Origin: Hymenobacter terrenus
GTDB lineage: Bacteria > Bacteroidota > Bacteroidia > Cytophagales > Hymenobacteraceae
Length of the DNA stretch: 64,000 nucleotides
Assembly: GCF_000972495.1 (NCBI RefSeq)
Contig: NZ_LATM01000001.1
Span: forward strand, 703,241-767,240
Direction of reading: 5' to 3'
Part shown: piece by piece, positions 10,242 through 19,414 of the stretch
Position numbering within the stretch: the first letter of the stretch is position 1
Layout of the letters: every line of letters begins with the position of its first letter
Translations under genes and position numbers: made by a program
Notes under the pieces: generated by a model
Database searches by the model: none
The model's input: the letters and a program-made list of their open reading frames with translations, nothing else
Told to the model about the DNA's origin: nothing

Positions 10242-11681
10242 ATGAAATATCTATTGCCTTTTTTTCTATTGCTGCTGGCGTTGCCTTCGCAGGCCCAAAA
10301 GCTGCGTCGACTCGTGACTTTCTTCGATTCGACCAAAGTGTATAAGCGAGAGGTATATACGGCCTTGGTGGCAGCTGATACTGTGCCCCAGGGTACTTAC
10401 AAGCGCTTTTATCGTTCGGGGAAACTGGAGCAGCAAACCAGCTTTACTCAGGGTAAGCGCGACTCGGCTTACGTGGAATTTCACCCCACGGGCACACGGC
10501 GGCTGGAGGCTACGTACCGTGACGGTATCCGACAAGGGCCTTTCAAAACGTATTACGACGATGGCCACGTGGCGCAGACGGGCTTCTTTGAAAACGATGA
10601 GCCCACGGGCGAGCTAATTTACTACCATCCCAACGGCGAGGTGCGGCTGCGGACCACCCTGGCCAAGGGGCAACCCAACGGGCCGCTCAAGGCGCTGTAC
10701 CCGGACGGCAAAACCCAGGCGGAAATCGGCTACGTGGATGGGCAGCCGAATGGGGCGGTGAAGTTTTATTACCCCAATGGCGTGGTGCAGAGCGAAGGTA
10801 GCTTCACGCGTGGGTTGCTGTCCGGGCCTTACAAAACGTATTATCCCAACAGCCAGATTGAGGTAGAAGTACTGGCCGACAAGAACGGCCGCGGGCGCTA
10901 CCGCAGCTATTACCCCAGCGGCAAGCTCCAGACGGAGAGCACCTACGCCGCGGCCCCGCTGGTACAGCGCCCGGTAAAAAACCAGCTTGGCGATGACCTG
11001 ACCAAGCGCGTGGCCCCGCCTACCGGCACGGCCAACCTCGACGGGCCGGCGACGAGCTATTTCGAAAGTGGCCAAATCAAAACCAAAATCACCTACCGCA
11101 ATGGGGTGCCGAATGGCCACGGCCTCGAATATTTCGAAAACGGCAACCTGCGTGAGGATACAGACTATAGCAACAACGGGCGCGACCGGAAAATCACACG
11201 TTACCATGATGTGGCCGGGCAACTCGCGCAAGCCGAGGAACAGTACAAAAACAACCGCCCTGCGGGCACCTGGCGCGAGTTTTATCCCGATGGCAAGACG
11301 CCGCGGAAGACCGAAACCTACGGCCCTAGCGGACGCCTGGTGGGCGAACGGCTCACTTACTTTGAGAATGGACAGGTGCAAAGTCGCCAACCGTATCTGA
11401 ACGGATTTATGGCGGGAATCGGGCAGGAATACTTCCCTTCGGGCAAGGTGCGCAAGGAAACAACTTACGTGCGCAGCATGCTGCAAGGACCTTTCCGGGA
11501 ACTGCGCGAGGACGGTACCCTGGCCGTAAATGGGCTATATCGCAACAGCAAGCAGAGCGGCGTCTGGACCTATTATAAGGAGGACGGCCAGACGGTGGAC
11601 CGCACCGTGACTTATCGCAATGGCACGCCGGTACAAGTGAACACAAAGCCAAAGGCCAAGCCGGCTGTTAAGCGCAAGTAG
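10242..11681 (+). CDS. Exported MORN-repeat (YwqK-type) protein
   Basis: A 479-residue protein with a signal peptide (MKYLLPFFLLLLALPSQAQ). The rest is built from about 15 MORN-variant repeats of roughly 22-24 residues, with cores such as GPFKTYYDDGHV, GELIYYHPNGEV, GAVKFYYPNGVV and GTWREFYPDGKT. Such proteins are often labelled YwqK-family antitoxins. That label comes from Bacillus YwqK; here no toxin partner is nearby and the protein is exported, so an antitoxin role is unlikely. Repeats of this kind are surface-exposed beta-hairpin stacks, probably used for binding. The C-terminus is Lys/Pro-rich. Monocistronic by position. Confidence 0.85.
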   Translation: MKYLLPFFLLLLALPSQAQKLRRLVTFFDSTKVYKREVYTALVAADTVPQGTYKRFYRSGKLEQQTSFTQGKRDSAYVEFHPTGTRRLEATYRDGIRQGPFKTYYDDGHVAQTGFFENDEPTGELIYYHPNGEVRLRTTLAKGQPNGPLKALYPDGKTQAEIGYVDGQPNGAVKFYYPNGVVQSEGSFTRGLLSGPYKTYYPNSQIEVEVLADKNGRGRYRSYYPSGKLQTESTYAAAPLVQRPVKNQLGDDLTKRVAPPTGTANLDGPATSYFESGQIKTKITYRNGVPNGHGLEYFENGNLREDTDYSNNGRDRKITRYHDVAGQLAQAEEQYKNNRPAGTWREFYPDGKTPRKTETYGPSGRLVGERLTYFENGQVQSRQPYLNGFMAGIGQEYFPSGKVRKETTYVRSMLQGPFRELREDGTLAVNGLYRNSKQSGVWTYYKEDGQTVDRTVTYRNGTPVQVNTKPKAKPAVKRK

Positions 11682-11825
11682 CTGGCGAACCTCACCCCTG
11701 CCGGGCACGGCCCTGGTTCGCTTGATGCGCGAAGCTCGCGGAAAGGTGAGCCAGACGACTTGAATGGTGACTGTTATACCTTCTCCATAGAAGGAAGATT
11801 GGGAGGCAACTCAAATTCCGCGCTA

Positions 11826-11875
11826 GCCGCAGAGCGGTGACAGAATGCTTTGGGCTTTTGTCACCGCTCCGCGGC
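11826..11875. repeat. 16-bp inverted repeat (hairpin)
   Basis: Arms 11826-11841 and 11860-11875 match at 15 of 16 bases with an 18-nt loop. It lies 145 bp after the MORN gene. The plus-strand tail TTCGTTTTG is only weakly T-rich. Confidence 0.7.
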
Positions 11876-11963
11876 TTCGTTTTGATGGGCTCTTTGTTCG
11901 TGGGTTCTGCCGAATTTAGTGTAGCGCGGCGGCTGTTTATTTTGGAAAGGCAACGGCCCTATT

Positions 11964-11994
11964 GCCCCTGCTTGATGGCTGGGGCTTTTTTTTT
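11964..11994 (+). terminator. Rho-independent terminator
   Basis: GCCCC (11964-11968) pairs with GGGGC (11981-11985), with GCC/GGC possible nearby, followed by nine T. It may end readthrough from the MORN gene. The 703-bp interval 11682-12384 otherwise holds only the hairpin at 11826, a short CCTTCT/AGAAGG hairpin near 11779 and the promoter at 12174. A 79-codon plus-strand frame (11837-12076) runs through both hairpins and is not supported. Confidence 0.65.
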
Positions 11995-12173
11995 AGGTGG
12001 ACGAGGCCTGGGGAAGGCAACTGGAGGTGGTGGATTTGCATCTGACAGGGTGAAACCGAAGCGCTGGGAAAGGTAGGTTCGGCAAATGCTATAATATTTT
12101 TCAGACTGAATAGCCTTGGCAATCAGTGGCTGATAGATTGAGTAGCCTTGCTTAACAGAAAATTATTTTACCA

Positions 12174-12208
12174 GTACCTTGCGTTACAAAGTACCTGTTC
12201 TACATTTG
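12174..12208 (+). promoter_or_regulatory. Promoter with overlapping palindromic operator
   Basis: TTG (12179-12181), 19 nt, then TACATTTG (12201-12208) matches the Bacteroidota promoter TTG-N19-TAnnTTTG. A dyad GTACcTTG (12174-12181) / CAAaGTAC (12187-12194), 7 of 8 pairs, covers the -33 element, the usual place for a repressor site. The regulated gene starts at 12385, leaving a leader of about 170 nt. I recall GTACTTTG-type dyads near PadR-family regulators in this phylum; that link is an inference and no regulator gene is in the window. Confidence 0.6.
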
Positions 12209-12384
12209 TTCTGTTGTTGACCCAGTAGCTGACGTTAGCGTGTACCAAAGACGGCCCGCTACCCAGCCACGGCACCTCACTCACCGGGGCGCGGGCGACA
12301 GCGCTTCTCACTTCCGCAGCGGAACCGCGGCCGCTGCCCGACCTGAGATGCCTGCTCGCTCCACTCACATCATCTCCCTACACC

Positions 12385-14946
12385 ATGAAAAGCTCCCCTA
12401 TTTCTCCCGCATTGTCTCGTTTTGGCCGCGCTCTTCGGGGCTGGGCCCTTGCTTCCTTACTATTGCCACTGGGTGCCGCGGCCCAAACTGCTGGTCCCGG
12501 CAGCGTGAGCGGCAGTCTGGTGGAAGAAAGCAACGGCAAACCCGTTCCTTTTTCCGACGTGCTGCTTCTGCGAGCTGCTGACTCCACGTTTGTGGCCGTG
12601 GCCCAAACGAGCGAGCAGGGTGCCTTTACCGCTGCCTCACTCCCGCTCGGCACGTACTTACTGCGGGTGCAGGACTTGAACTACAAGCCCTTGCGCCGCC
12701 GCTTCACCCTCACCGAAACCGCCCCAGTCATGCAGTTTGCGGGGCTGAAGATGGCCACAGCAACGGCCACCAAGCTGGGCGAAGTGGTGGTGACCGGCGA
12801 GAAGGCCACCGTGGTGGAAGAGCTGGGCAAACGCGTGATTAACGTGGAAAAAGACTTGGGCAGCGTGGGTGGCACGGCGGCCAACGTGCTGCAAAACGTG
12901 CCCTCAGTAAGTGTGGACGTGAACGGTACGGTTTCGATGCGCGGCTCCTCCAACCTTACTATCCTGATTGATGGCAAACCAGCCGGCACGGGCAACGGGG
13001 GCGGCGCGGGTGGCCCGCGCCTCGACCAGATTCCGGCCTCGAAGATTGCGCAGGTGGAAGTCATTACCAACCCTTCGGCGAAGTACGATGCCTCGGGTGG
13101 CGGCGGGGTTATCAACCTCATCACCAAGAAAGAAACCCGGAACGGCACGAATGGCACCGCTGCCCTGAACATAGGTACCAGGGACAAATACACCGGCAAC
13201 CTGAACCTGACCCGCAAGGTGGGCAAAGCCACATGGTCGGCGGGCTATAATGGCCGCGACGTGACGTACGGGAGCCGCGGCCGTTCGGAGCAAACCGCGC
13301 TGCTGGGTGCGCCCCGGCTGGGCACCACGGAGAAACTCCAAACCGTGCGGACGACGCAAGTGGGCGTGGGCCGCGAGATTCACCGCAACCACTCTTTGGA
13401 AGTAGGCGTGCAGCTGGAACTGCCAAAAGACCAAACGCTGAGCCTGAACGTGTCGCCGGGTACGGAACAAAACCTTGAAGGCGAGAGCCAAGTCCTGACC
13501 CAGCAAACTGATAATGGCCCCATGCAGCGCGCCCGCGGCCGGCAAGATTTGGACGTGAAGGTTGATATTCTGGAATACGGCGGCGACTACCGCCGCACCT
13601 GGGCTGCCCACAAAGGCCGCGAGCTGACGGCCAACTTCGGCGGCGTACGAATTGACGCTACGGTACCGGTGGTGCAGCGGCAGTACGTGGAGCCCGGCTC
13701 GGTGCAAGTGCCCCAGCCCGGCACCCGGCAACAGCTCGACCTAGTTGCTGACATCCAGTTTGGTAAGATTGATTATACCCACCCTTTTGCGGAAGGCAAA
13801 GGCCGCCTGGAGATGGGAGCAAAGTTTGAGCGCCAGGCCAACCGCGGCTCCAATAAATTCGGCTTCGCCGGCGAAAGCCGTCCCGACGAGTTCCAGGATG
13901 ACGCCGCCCGCTCGCTTACTTATACCTCGGAGCAGCTGGTGCCCGCGGCTTATGTGACGGTGCAGCGGCCCCTCGGCCCCAAGTGGAGCACCCAGCTGGG
14001 CCTGCGCTCGGAATATACCCGGATGAGCGGCACCGTGGAAGGCGGCGTGGGCATCACCCAGCGCGGCAGTCTGGACCAGGATTACCTCAACTTCTTTCCT
14101 TCGGCCAACATCAGCCGGGAATTTGGCAAGGAGCCGGGCCAAAACCGCTTGCAACTGAGCTACGCCCGCCGCCTCAACCGGCCCAACTTTATGCAGCAGC
14201 TGCCGCTGGCCATCTATCAGGACCCGCGCAGCTACCGCCTCGGCAACCCCCGCTTGCAGGCCGAATTCAGCCACAACATTGAGCTGGGCCACCAGCTGAA
14301 CCTGGGTCAGGCCACGATTACCAGCACCGTCTTTACCCGCATCACCACCAATTCTATCCAGCGCCTGCGCTACATCGACACCGTGGCTACCCGCCTCGCC
14401 GGACCCGGCGCCGGCCTGGTCACGGCCGAAACCTACGACAACCTGGGCACCACCACCAACATCGGCGCCGAGTTCAGCCTCAACCAGCCCCTGGCCAAGT
14501 GGTGGCGCCTGAACGCCAGCACGTCTATCTACCGGGCCCAAATTGCCGCCAACGCTTTCGGCAACAACCGTCAGGCCCTGGTGAGCAGCGTGCGCCTGAA
14601 CAACAGCTTCACCATCCGTCCCACCCTGGATGTGCAGCTGAGTGGCAACCTGCGCTCGGCCTCGCTCACGGCTCAGGGCCGGCAGCTGGCCCAAGGGCAA
14701 ATTGACATTGCCCTGCGCCAGCGCTTGTTCTCGGACCGCGCCGCCCTCACGCTCCGGGTGTCAGACTTACTGAACACCCTGGAGTACCGCAGCGAAATCG
14801 AGACCGATGCCCTGCGCAGCTACCGCTACGCTAAAGACGAAACCCGCGTGGGTTGGCTGGGCTTCACCTGGTACATCGGGGCCAGCAAGGCCAAGCCCGG
14901 CCGCATTGAGGCCGCGCCCCAGGGTGGGGGCGGGTTCGGGGGCTGA
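12385..14946 (+). CDS. TonB-dependent-receptor-like outer-membrane beta-barrel protein
   Basis: An 853-residue outer-membrane protein. A signal peptide (start ATG 12385) is followed by a carboxypeptidase-regulatory-like Ig domain (about residues 38-110: GSVSGSLVEES, PLGTYLLRV). A plug domain follows (LQNVPSVSVDVNGTVSMRG, LTILIDGKPAG, IAQVEVITNPSAKYDASGGG, GVINLITKK), and then a long barrel of the OMP_b-brl_3 type with many alternating strands. The C-terminus ends in a Gly-rich tail instead of an aromatic barrel end. Family members take up or export ligands with TonB help, but the substrate is unknown. No SusD-like partner follows, so this is not a SusCD pair. A promoter with an operator-like palindrome precedes it, and a terminator follows the stop. 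Confidence 0.88.
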   Translation: MKSSPISPALSRFGRALRGWALASLLLPLGAAAQTAGPGSVSGSLVEESNGKPVPFSDVLLLRAADSTFVAVAQTSEQGAFTAASLPLGTYLLRVQDLNYKPLRRRFTLTETAPVMQFAGLKMATATATKLGEVVVTGEKATVVEELGKRVINVEKDLGSVGGTAANVLQNVPSVSVDVNGTVSMRGSSNLTILIDGKPAGTGNGGGAGGPRLDQIPASKIAQVEVITNPSAKYDASGGGGVINLITKKETRNGTNGTAALNIGTRDKYTGNLNLTRKVGKATWSAGYNGRDVTYGSRGRSEQTALLGAPRLGTTEKLQTVRTTQVGVGREIHRNHSLEVGVQLELPKDQTLSLNVSPGTEQNLEGESQVLTQQTDNGPMQRARGRQDLDVKVDILEYGGDYRRTWAAHKGRELTANFGGVRIDATVPVVQRQYVEPGSVQVPQPGTRQQLDLVADIQFGKIDYTHPFAEGKGRLEMGAKFERQANRGSNKFGFAGESRPDEFQDDAARSLTYTSEQLVPAAYVTVQRPLGPKWSTQLGLRSEYTRMSGTVEGGVGITQRGSLDQDYLNFFPSANISREFGKEPGQNRLQLSYARRLNRPNFMQQLPLAIYQDPRSYRLGNPRLQAEFSHNIELGHQLNLGQATITSTVFTRITTNSIQRLRYIDTVATRLAGPGAGLVTAETYDNLGTTTNIGAEFSLNQPLAKWWRLNASTSIYRAQIAANAFGNNRQALVSSVRLNNSFTIRPTLDVQLSGNLRSASLTAQGRQLAQGQIDIALRQRLFSDRAALTLRVSDLLNTLEYRSEIETDALRSYRYAKDETRVGWLGFTWYIGASKAKPGRIEAAPQGGGGFGG

Positions 14947-14956
14947 GTGTAATGCG

Positions 14957-15019
14957 CCGCCTCTTTTCGCGATACAGCAGGCAGCTCACTGCCCCTAACC
15001 GTGAAAAGAGGCGGTTTTT
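14957..15019 (+). terminator. Terminator after the beta-barrel gene
   Basis: Perfect 12-bp arms (14957-14968, 15003-15014), a 34-nt loop with an inner GGCAG/CTGCC stem, and TTTTTA. It also shows that a GTG at 15001, in frame with the next gene, lies inside the terminator and is not the start. Confidence 0.85.
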
Positions 15020-15063
15020 ACCCGAGCAGCTATCCAGACTTTTCCACCTCACCTTTTGCCTTT

Positions 15064-16404
15064 ATGTTTCACCGCTCTGCCTTCGTTCTCATTGGTTTGT
15101 TCGGGCTTGGGAGCCAGGTTTCGCAAGCTCAGGAAGTCAACACCGCTAAGCTCGACAGCCTGCTCACAGCATTGACCGTCAATAATAAGCTCATGGGCAG
15201 CGTGGCATTGTCGCGCAATGGCACGGTGGTGTATAGCAGGGCCTTTGGTTACCAGCAGCTTGATGGGACGACCAAAATACCGGCCACTACGGCCACGTGC
15301 TACCGTGTTGGTTCCATCAGCAAGATGTTCACGGCCACCATCATTTTTCAGCTTATTGAGGAAGGCAAGCTGACGTTGGCAACGACACTGGCCACCTATT
15401 TTCCGGAGCTACCCAACGCTCAGTCGATTACCGTGGGCCACCTGCTGGGCCATCGAAGCGGGCTCCACAGCTTCACCAGCGACGCAGCTTACAAAACCTA
15501 TTTCACGCAGCCCAAAACCCAGGCCGAACTGCTCGCAATTATTGGGCAGACCAAGGCAGACTTTGCGCCGGGCACCAAAGCCGAGTATAGCAACACCAAT
15601 TACGTGGTGCTGAGCTACATTATTGAGAAAATCACCAAAAGACCTTACGCCCAGGTCCTACAACAGCGGGTAGTGGCCAAAGCTGCGCTGAAAAGCACGT
15701 ACTACGGCGGCAAAATCAACCCACAAAAACAAGAGAGCTATTCCTACGCAGCCGGTGGCAGCGGCTGGGTGCTGGCACCCGAAACCGACATGAGCATTCC
15801 CAGCGGCGCAGGCGGGGTGGTGTCGACTCCAACCGACCTCAACCGGTTTCTGGAGGCGCTATTTGGAGGGAAACTGGTGGCCCCAGCCAGCTTACAACAA
15901 ATGCAAACTATCACCGACCGCTTCGGCCTGGGCCTGTTCAAGCTGCCCTTCGGTACTAAAGCAAGCTACGGGCACGCGGGCAGTATTGACGGGTTTGCGG
16001 CCATCACGAGCTATTTCCCCGACGAAAAGCTAGCGGTGGCTTTATGTAGCAATGCCCAGGCTTACTCCACAAACGAGGTCCTGCTGGGGGTTCTGAATAT
16101 TTACTTCCAGCGCCCCTACCGCATTCCCAGCTTTCAGGCCAGCACCTTCACGCCCACTCCCGCCGACCTTGACCGTTATGCGGGCACCTACGCCACGCCG
16201 CGGCTGCCCCTAAAAATTACGATGCAGAAAGAAGGCAACACCCTACGGGCGCAGGCTACCGGCCAGTCGGCCTTCCTGCTCGAACCTGTGAGCAAGGACG
16301 TTTTCAAGTTCGACCAATCCGGCATTCGCATACAATTCGACCCCGCAAAACCCGAGTTCACGTTGCAGCAGGGTGGTGGCAGCTTCTTGTTTACCAAGGA
16401 GTAA
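15064..16404 (+). CDS. Serine hydrolase, class C beta-lactamase/esterase family
   Basis: A 446-residue secreted hydrolase of the PF00144 beta-lactamase/penicillin-binding-like family. Start ATG 15064 gives a clear signal peptide (MFHRSAFVLIGLFGLGSQVSQAQ). An upstream in-frame GTG lies in the preceding terminator. The catalytic S-x-x-K is in GSISKMFTA, the Y-x-N in AEYSNTNYV, and the third motif H-x-G in GHAGSIDGF. Such enzymes are usually esterases or D-aminopeptidases rather than true beta-lactamases. The last 79 residues form a separate beta-rich domain (LDRYAGTY to FLFTKE) that is about 75% identical to the end of the next gene's product. The two genes are 160 bp apart on the same strand. 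Confidence 0.9.
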   Translation: MFHRSAFVLIGLFGLGSQVSQAQEVNTAKLDSLLTALTVNNKLMGSVALSRNGTVVYSRAFGYQQLDGTTKIPATTATCYRVGSISKMFTATIIFQLIEEGKLTLATTLATYFPELPNAQSITVGHLLGHRSGLHSFTSDAAYKTYFTQPKTQAELLAIIGQTKADFAPGTKAEYSNTNYVVLSYIIEKITKRPYAQVLQQRVVAKAALKSTYYGGKINPQKQESYSYAAGGSGWVLAPETDMSIPSGAGGVVSTPTDLNRFLEALFGGKLVAPASLQQMQTITDRFGLGLFKLPFGTKASYGHAGSIDGFAAITSYFPDEKLAVALCSNAQAYSTNEVLLGVLNIYFQRPYRIPSFQASTFTPTPADLDRYAGTYATPRLPLKITMQKEGNTLRAQATGQSAFLLEPVSKDVFKFDQSGIRIQFDPAKPEFTLQQGGGSFLFTKE

Positions 16405-16564
16405 TTTTTTACGTGCGACCTGAAATCGGCGAAACACTAGGTTAGTGCCCATTTTCGCCTGTGCGCAGAGTAGAGCGGTTTGATTCCAGATTCTGCTATA
16501 TACTACTCTCTTTTTTTAGCCGCATGGCTTCATTTATAAGTCTATTTCCCCCACAACTTTTTTC

Positions 16565-18529
16565 ATGAAAACACCACTTTATCTGACCGTCGCGTTGCTG
16601 CTGGCCGCCGGAGCGGCTGCCGCGCAACCGACGACGCCCACTGCTACTGGCTCGGGCAAACTTAAAGTCAAGACCAAGCCCGGCCGCGGCACCAAAGCCC
16701 CCGCCGCTGCTTCCGCCCCGGTGGCCCCCACCGATTGGTCGGTGACGTATGCCAACAGCATTACGCCCGAGGCGCTGAAGCAGGACCTGACCATCCTGGC
16801 CTCGGACGAATACGAGGGCCGCGAAACTGGTAAGAAAGGCCAGAAAATGGCGGCCGAGTACATCGCCAAGGCCTTCGCGGCCGACGGGCTGACGGGTCCC
16901 GTGACGGGCTCGGACAATCCTTACCTCCAGCATTTCGAGATGAACCGCTCAGGTCTGGACGCAGCCGCATCAACAGTGAAAATCGGCGGCAAAACCTACC
17001 AGGGCGCCAAAGATTTTTACGCGCTGCTGGACGATACTTTCAGCGGGACTGTGCCGGTGCAGCCCGTGTTTGTTGGCTATGGCATCAAGGAGGACAAGTA
17101 TTCGGATATGGCGACCGCGCCTGATCTGAAGGACAAAGACGCCATTCTGCTGCTGGGCGAACCGCTGAACAGCCAGGGAAAATCGTTGCTCGGGGCCGAT
17201 GGCCAACCCAGTCCCTACGCCACCCTCGACCTGAAAGGGCTGGTAGCACGGCAGAGGGCCCTTGCACCGTTAGGTGCCCGCTCGTTCACCGTTATCATGC
17301 CCACCGCGGCGGCCTTTGCCCAGGTACCGGCCAGCTTCGGTTCCTTCCTGGACCAGGACCGGCTCACGTTCGTGGGGAAGCCGGCCAAATCTGGCATCAA
17401 CCTGCTGCTGGTGTCGCCGGAGATGGGCGCTAAGCTGTTGGGCACCACGGTGGCAGGCCTTGAGAAGTACCAGAAGTCGGTAGCCCAGGCCGGCAAGGCC
17501 ATTGCGTCGCCCTTCAAGCCGGTTACAGCGACGGTGCAGGCCGTCATCAAGAAGGAGCAGTTCACAACTGAAAACGTGCTGGGCTACCTCGAAGGCTCCG
17601 ACAAAAAGGACGAAGTCATCGTCATATCGGCGCACTACGACCATTTGGGCGTTAAAAAAGGCGTGGTATTTAATGGGGCCGACGACGACGGCTCCGGCAC
17701 GTCGAGCGTGCTGGCCATGGCCCGCGCCTTCAGCCAAACCAAAAAAGACGGACACGGCCCGCGCCGCAGCATTCTGTTTCTGGCCAATACCGGCGAGGAA
17801 GAGGGCCTGCTGGGCTCGCAGTACTACACCGACCATCCCATTTTCCCGCTCGAAAAAACGGTTACTGACCTCAACATCGACATGGTGGGCCGCGTGGACA
17901 GCCTGCACGCTGGCAAAGGCGACTACGTGTACCTGGTGGGCGACGACCGCCTTTCCGACGAATTGCACACGCTGAGCGAGGCCACTAACCAGAAGTACAA
18001 CCCGCTGGCCCTGGACTACAAGTACAACGACCCCAACGACCCCGAGCGCATCTACTACCGCTCCGACCACTACAACTTCGCCAAGCACAACGTGCCGGTT
18101 ATTTTCTACACCAGCGGCGACCACCCGCAATACCACAAGGCCACCGACGACGTGGCGCTAATTGATTTCCCGGCCATGGCCCGCCGCAGCCAGCTCATTT
18201 TCCACACTGCCTGGGCCCTGGCCGAGCGCGAGACCCGTGTGGCGCTCAAGCCGGAGTTTCTCAGCACTGGCTTCGTGCCGGCGGCAGCCGACCTCGACCG
18301 CTACGCGGGCAGTTACGCCAGCCCGCAGATTCCGCTAAAAATCACGCTAACCCGCGAGGGAACCGCCCTCAAGGCCCAGGCTACCGGCCAGCCCGCCTTT
18401 ACCCTGGAAGCCGTGAGCAAGGACGTCTTCAAGTTCGACCAAGCGGGCCTGCGCCTGGAGTTCGACCCGGCCAAGCCCATCTTCACGCTGAAGCAGGGCG
18501 GCGGCAGCTTCGTCTTTACGAAGGAGTAA
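16565..18529 (+). CDS. Secreted M28-family zinc aminopeptidase with C-terminal DUF3471-like domain
   Basis: A 654-residue exported metallopeptidase. It has a signal peptide, then a Lys/Ala/Pro-rich linker, then the M28 peptidase with an inserted PA-like region (about 130-330). The zinc-site motifs are intact: SAHYDHLG, FNGADDDGSGTS, NTGEEEGLLGS, DLNIDMVGR and the final SGDHPQYHKATDD histidine. M28 enzymes remove N-terminal residues from peptides using two zinc ions. Residues about 575-654 (LDRYAGSY to FVFTKE) repeat the C-terminal domain of the upstream serine hydrolase; 59 of 79 positions agree by my count. Both ends read G-G-G-S-F-x-F-T-K-E. The domain is not a T9SS sorting sequence that I recognise. 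A terminator follows about 120 bp later. Confidence 0.92.
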   Translation: MKTPLYLTVALLLAAGAAAAQPTTPTATGSGKLKVKTKPGRGTKAPAAASAPVAPTDWSVTYANSITPEALKQDLTILASDEYEGRETGKKGQKMAAEYIAKAFAADGLTGPVTGSDNPYLQHFEMNRSGLDAAASTVKIGGKTYQGAKDFYALLDDTFSGTVPVQPVFVGYGIKEDKYSDMATAPDLKDKDAILLLGEPLNSQGKSLLGADGQPSPYATLDLKGLVARQRALAPLGARSFTVIMPTAAAFAQVPASFGSFLDQDRLTFVGKPAKSGINLLLVSPEMGAKLLGTTVAGLEKYQKSVAQAGKAIASPFKPVTATVQAVIKKEQFTTENVLGYLEGSDKKDEVIVISAHYDHLGVKKGVVFNGADDDGSGTSSVLAMARAFSQTKKDGHGPRRSILFLANTGEEEGLLGSQYYTDHPIFPLEKTVTDLNIDMVGRVDSLHAGKGDYVYLVGDDRLSDELHTLSEATNQKYNPLALDYKYNDPNDPERIYYRSDHYNFAKHNVPVIFYTSGDHPQYHKATDDVALIDFPAMARRSQLIFHTAWALAERETRVALKPEFLSTGFVPAAADLDRYAGSYASPQIPLKITLTREGTALKAQATGQPAFTLEAVSKDVFKFDQAGLRLEFDPAKPIFTLKQGGGSFVFTKE

Positions 18530-18652
18530 TCTGTTGCTCGAGAGCAAGCAGCCCGCAGGCCGAAGCCGCACCCCACGGCAGGGGCAGCTTCGGGGGCTAA
18601 AGTAAAATTTCTGTTGCCACCCCGCTTTTCTCCCCTTCTTTTCTGCAAGTAG

Positions 18653-18689
18653 CCCCGTCGTCGGTTCGTCCGGCGGCGGGGTTTTAGTT
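18653..18689 (+). terminator. Terminator after the M28 peptidase gene
   Basis: A 12-bp stem (18653-18664 with 18670-18681, two G-T wobbles) and a 5-nt loop, then TTTTAGTTTTTTT. Confidence 0.8.
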
Positions 18690-19041
18690 TTTTTATCTAT
18701 TACATACCAAAGCTCCCAAAGCCGCGGCATGGCCACCTTTCAGCGCCACACTGCCGATGTTGCCTGGGAAACCGAAGTGTGGCTTGCCGATGTGCCCCGC
18801 AGCACCTGATTCATTATAACGGGGGCCGGTTCGTAGGACCGTGTGAATACTAATTCCCTCCCACCCCGCGCCCGACCCTTCGCCCCAAACCCGGCCGGCG
18901 CGGCGGCAAGTGGCCAAGCGGCCTGTTTCTTGAAAAAGCCGAGAGCGCCGCTCCGCAGAACAGCAGCGCAGCCCAAAACACCTCCAAAAAGCCGTTTCAG
19001 AGCCTCTGGAGCGGCTCTCTGCTTCTCTCAACAAGTTGTGA
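18690..19041. other. Gene-free stretch before the repeat array
   Basis: No supported gene. The segment near 18810-18850 (GGTTCGTAGGACCGTGTGAATAC) looks like a dispersed non-coding repeat motif, but that cannot be tested within one window. A 26-codon frame at 18729-18809 has no recognisable match. Several minus-strand frames are low-complexity only. Confidence 0.4.
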
Positions 19042-19293
19042 ATCTTTATTTCAGCATTGGAAAAGACTTTGCTAAGACTGAATAAGTCTTTGCGAGGGCT
19101 TGCAAAGTCTTATTCAGTCTTAGCAAAGTCTTTTCCAAAGCTAGATAAGTCTTTTCCAGCCGTGGAGAAGCCTTTGCCAACCATGAAGAAGTCTTTTCCA
19201 AGGCTGGTAAAGTCTTCTTCAGCCCTGGGAAATCTATTGCTGACGCTGGAAAAGACTTTACTACTGCTGGAAACTGCTTTGCCAAAGCATGCC
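19042..19293. repeat. 21-bp tandem repeat array that switches strand, with a 40-bp hairpin at the switch
   Basis: From 19084 rightward, 21-bp units with the consensus start AAGTCTTTTCCAG run nearly without gaps (19084, 19105, 19126, 19147, 19168, 19189, 19210, 19231, with decayed units after). Left of about 19097 the same unit lies on the opposite strand. The junction forms a hairpin with arms 19054-19093 and 19102-19141 (38 of 40 paired) and an 8-nt loop. Since 21 bp is seven codons, open frames run through the array on both strands and mimic heptad-repeat coiled coils. They have no start context and run out of frame into the next gene, so I treat the array as non-coding. Confidence 0.85.
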
Positions 19294-19414
19294 GCAAAGG
19301 TTTATTCCCGTAATACGGTTCGTTGTGTGTTTGAAAATCAATTATTTGCTGTAGCTTGGTCGTGCCAATACGGCAATAATTATTTTCAACCATCATCAAC
19401 CCAATTCCCACATC

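Noticed and set aside
10242-11681. YwqK-type antitoxin of a toxin-antitoxin system
   Set aside because: The protein is exported, long and repeat-rich, and no toxin gene is adjacent; the antitoxin name is only a database label for MORN variants.
11837-12076. 79-codon open frame
   Set aside because: It spans a hairpin and a terminator with T9 and shows no protein-like composition.
15001-15063. GTG 15001 as start of the serine hydrolase
   Set aside because: It lies in the terminator of the upstream gene and would put 21 residues before an otherwise perfect signal peptide.
15064-16404. Beta-lactamase resistance gene
   Set aside because: The class C fold family is mostly esterases and peptidases; no resistance context is present.
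19042-19293. CRISPR array
   Set aside because: The 21-bp units are contiguous with no unique spacers and no cas genes are near.
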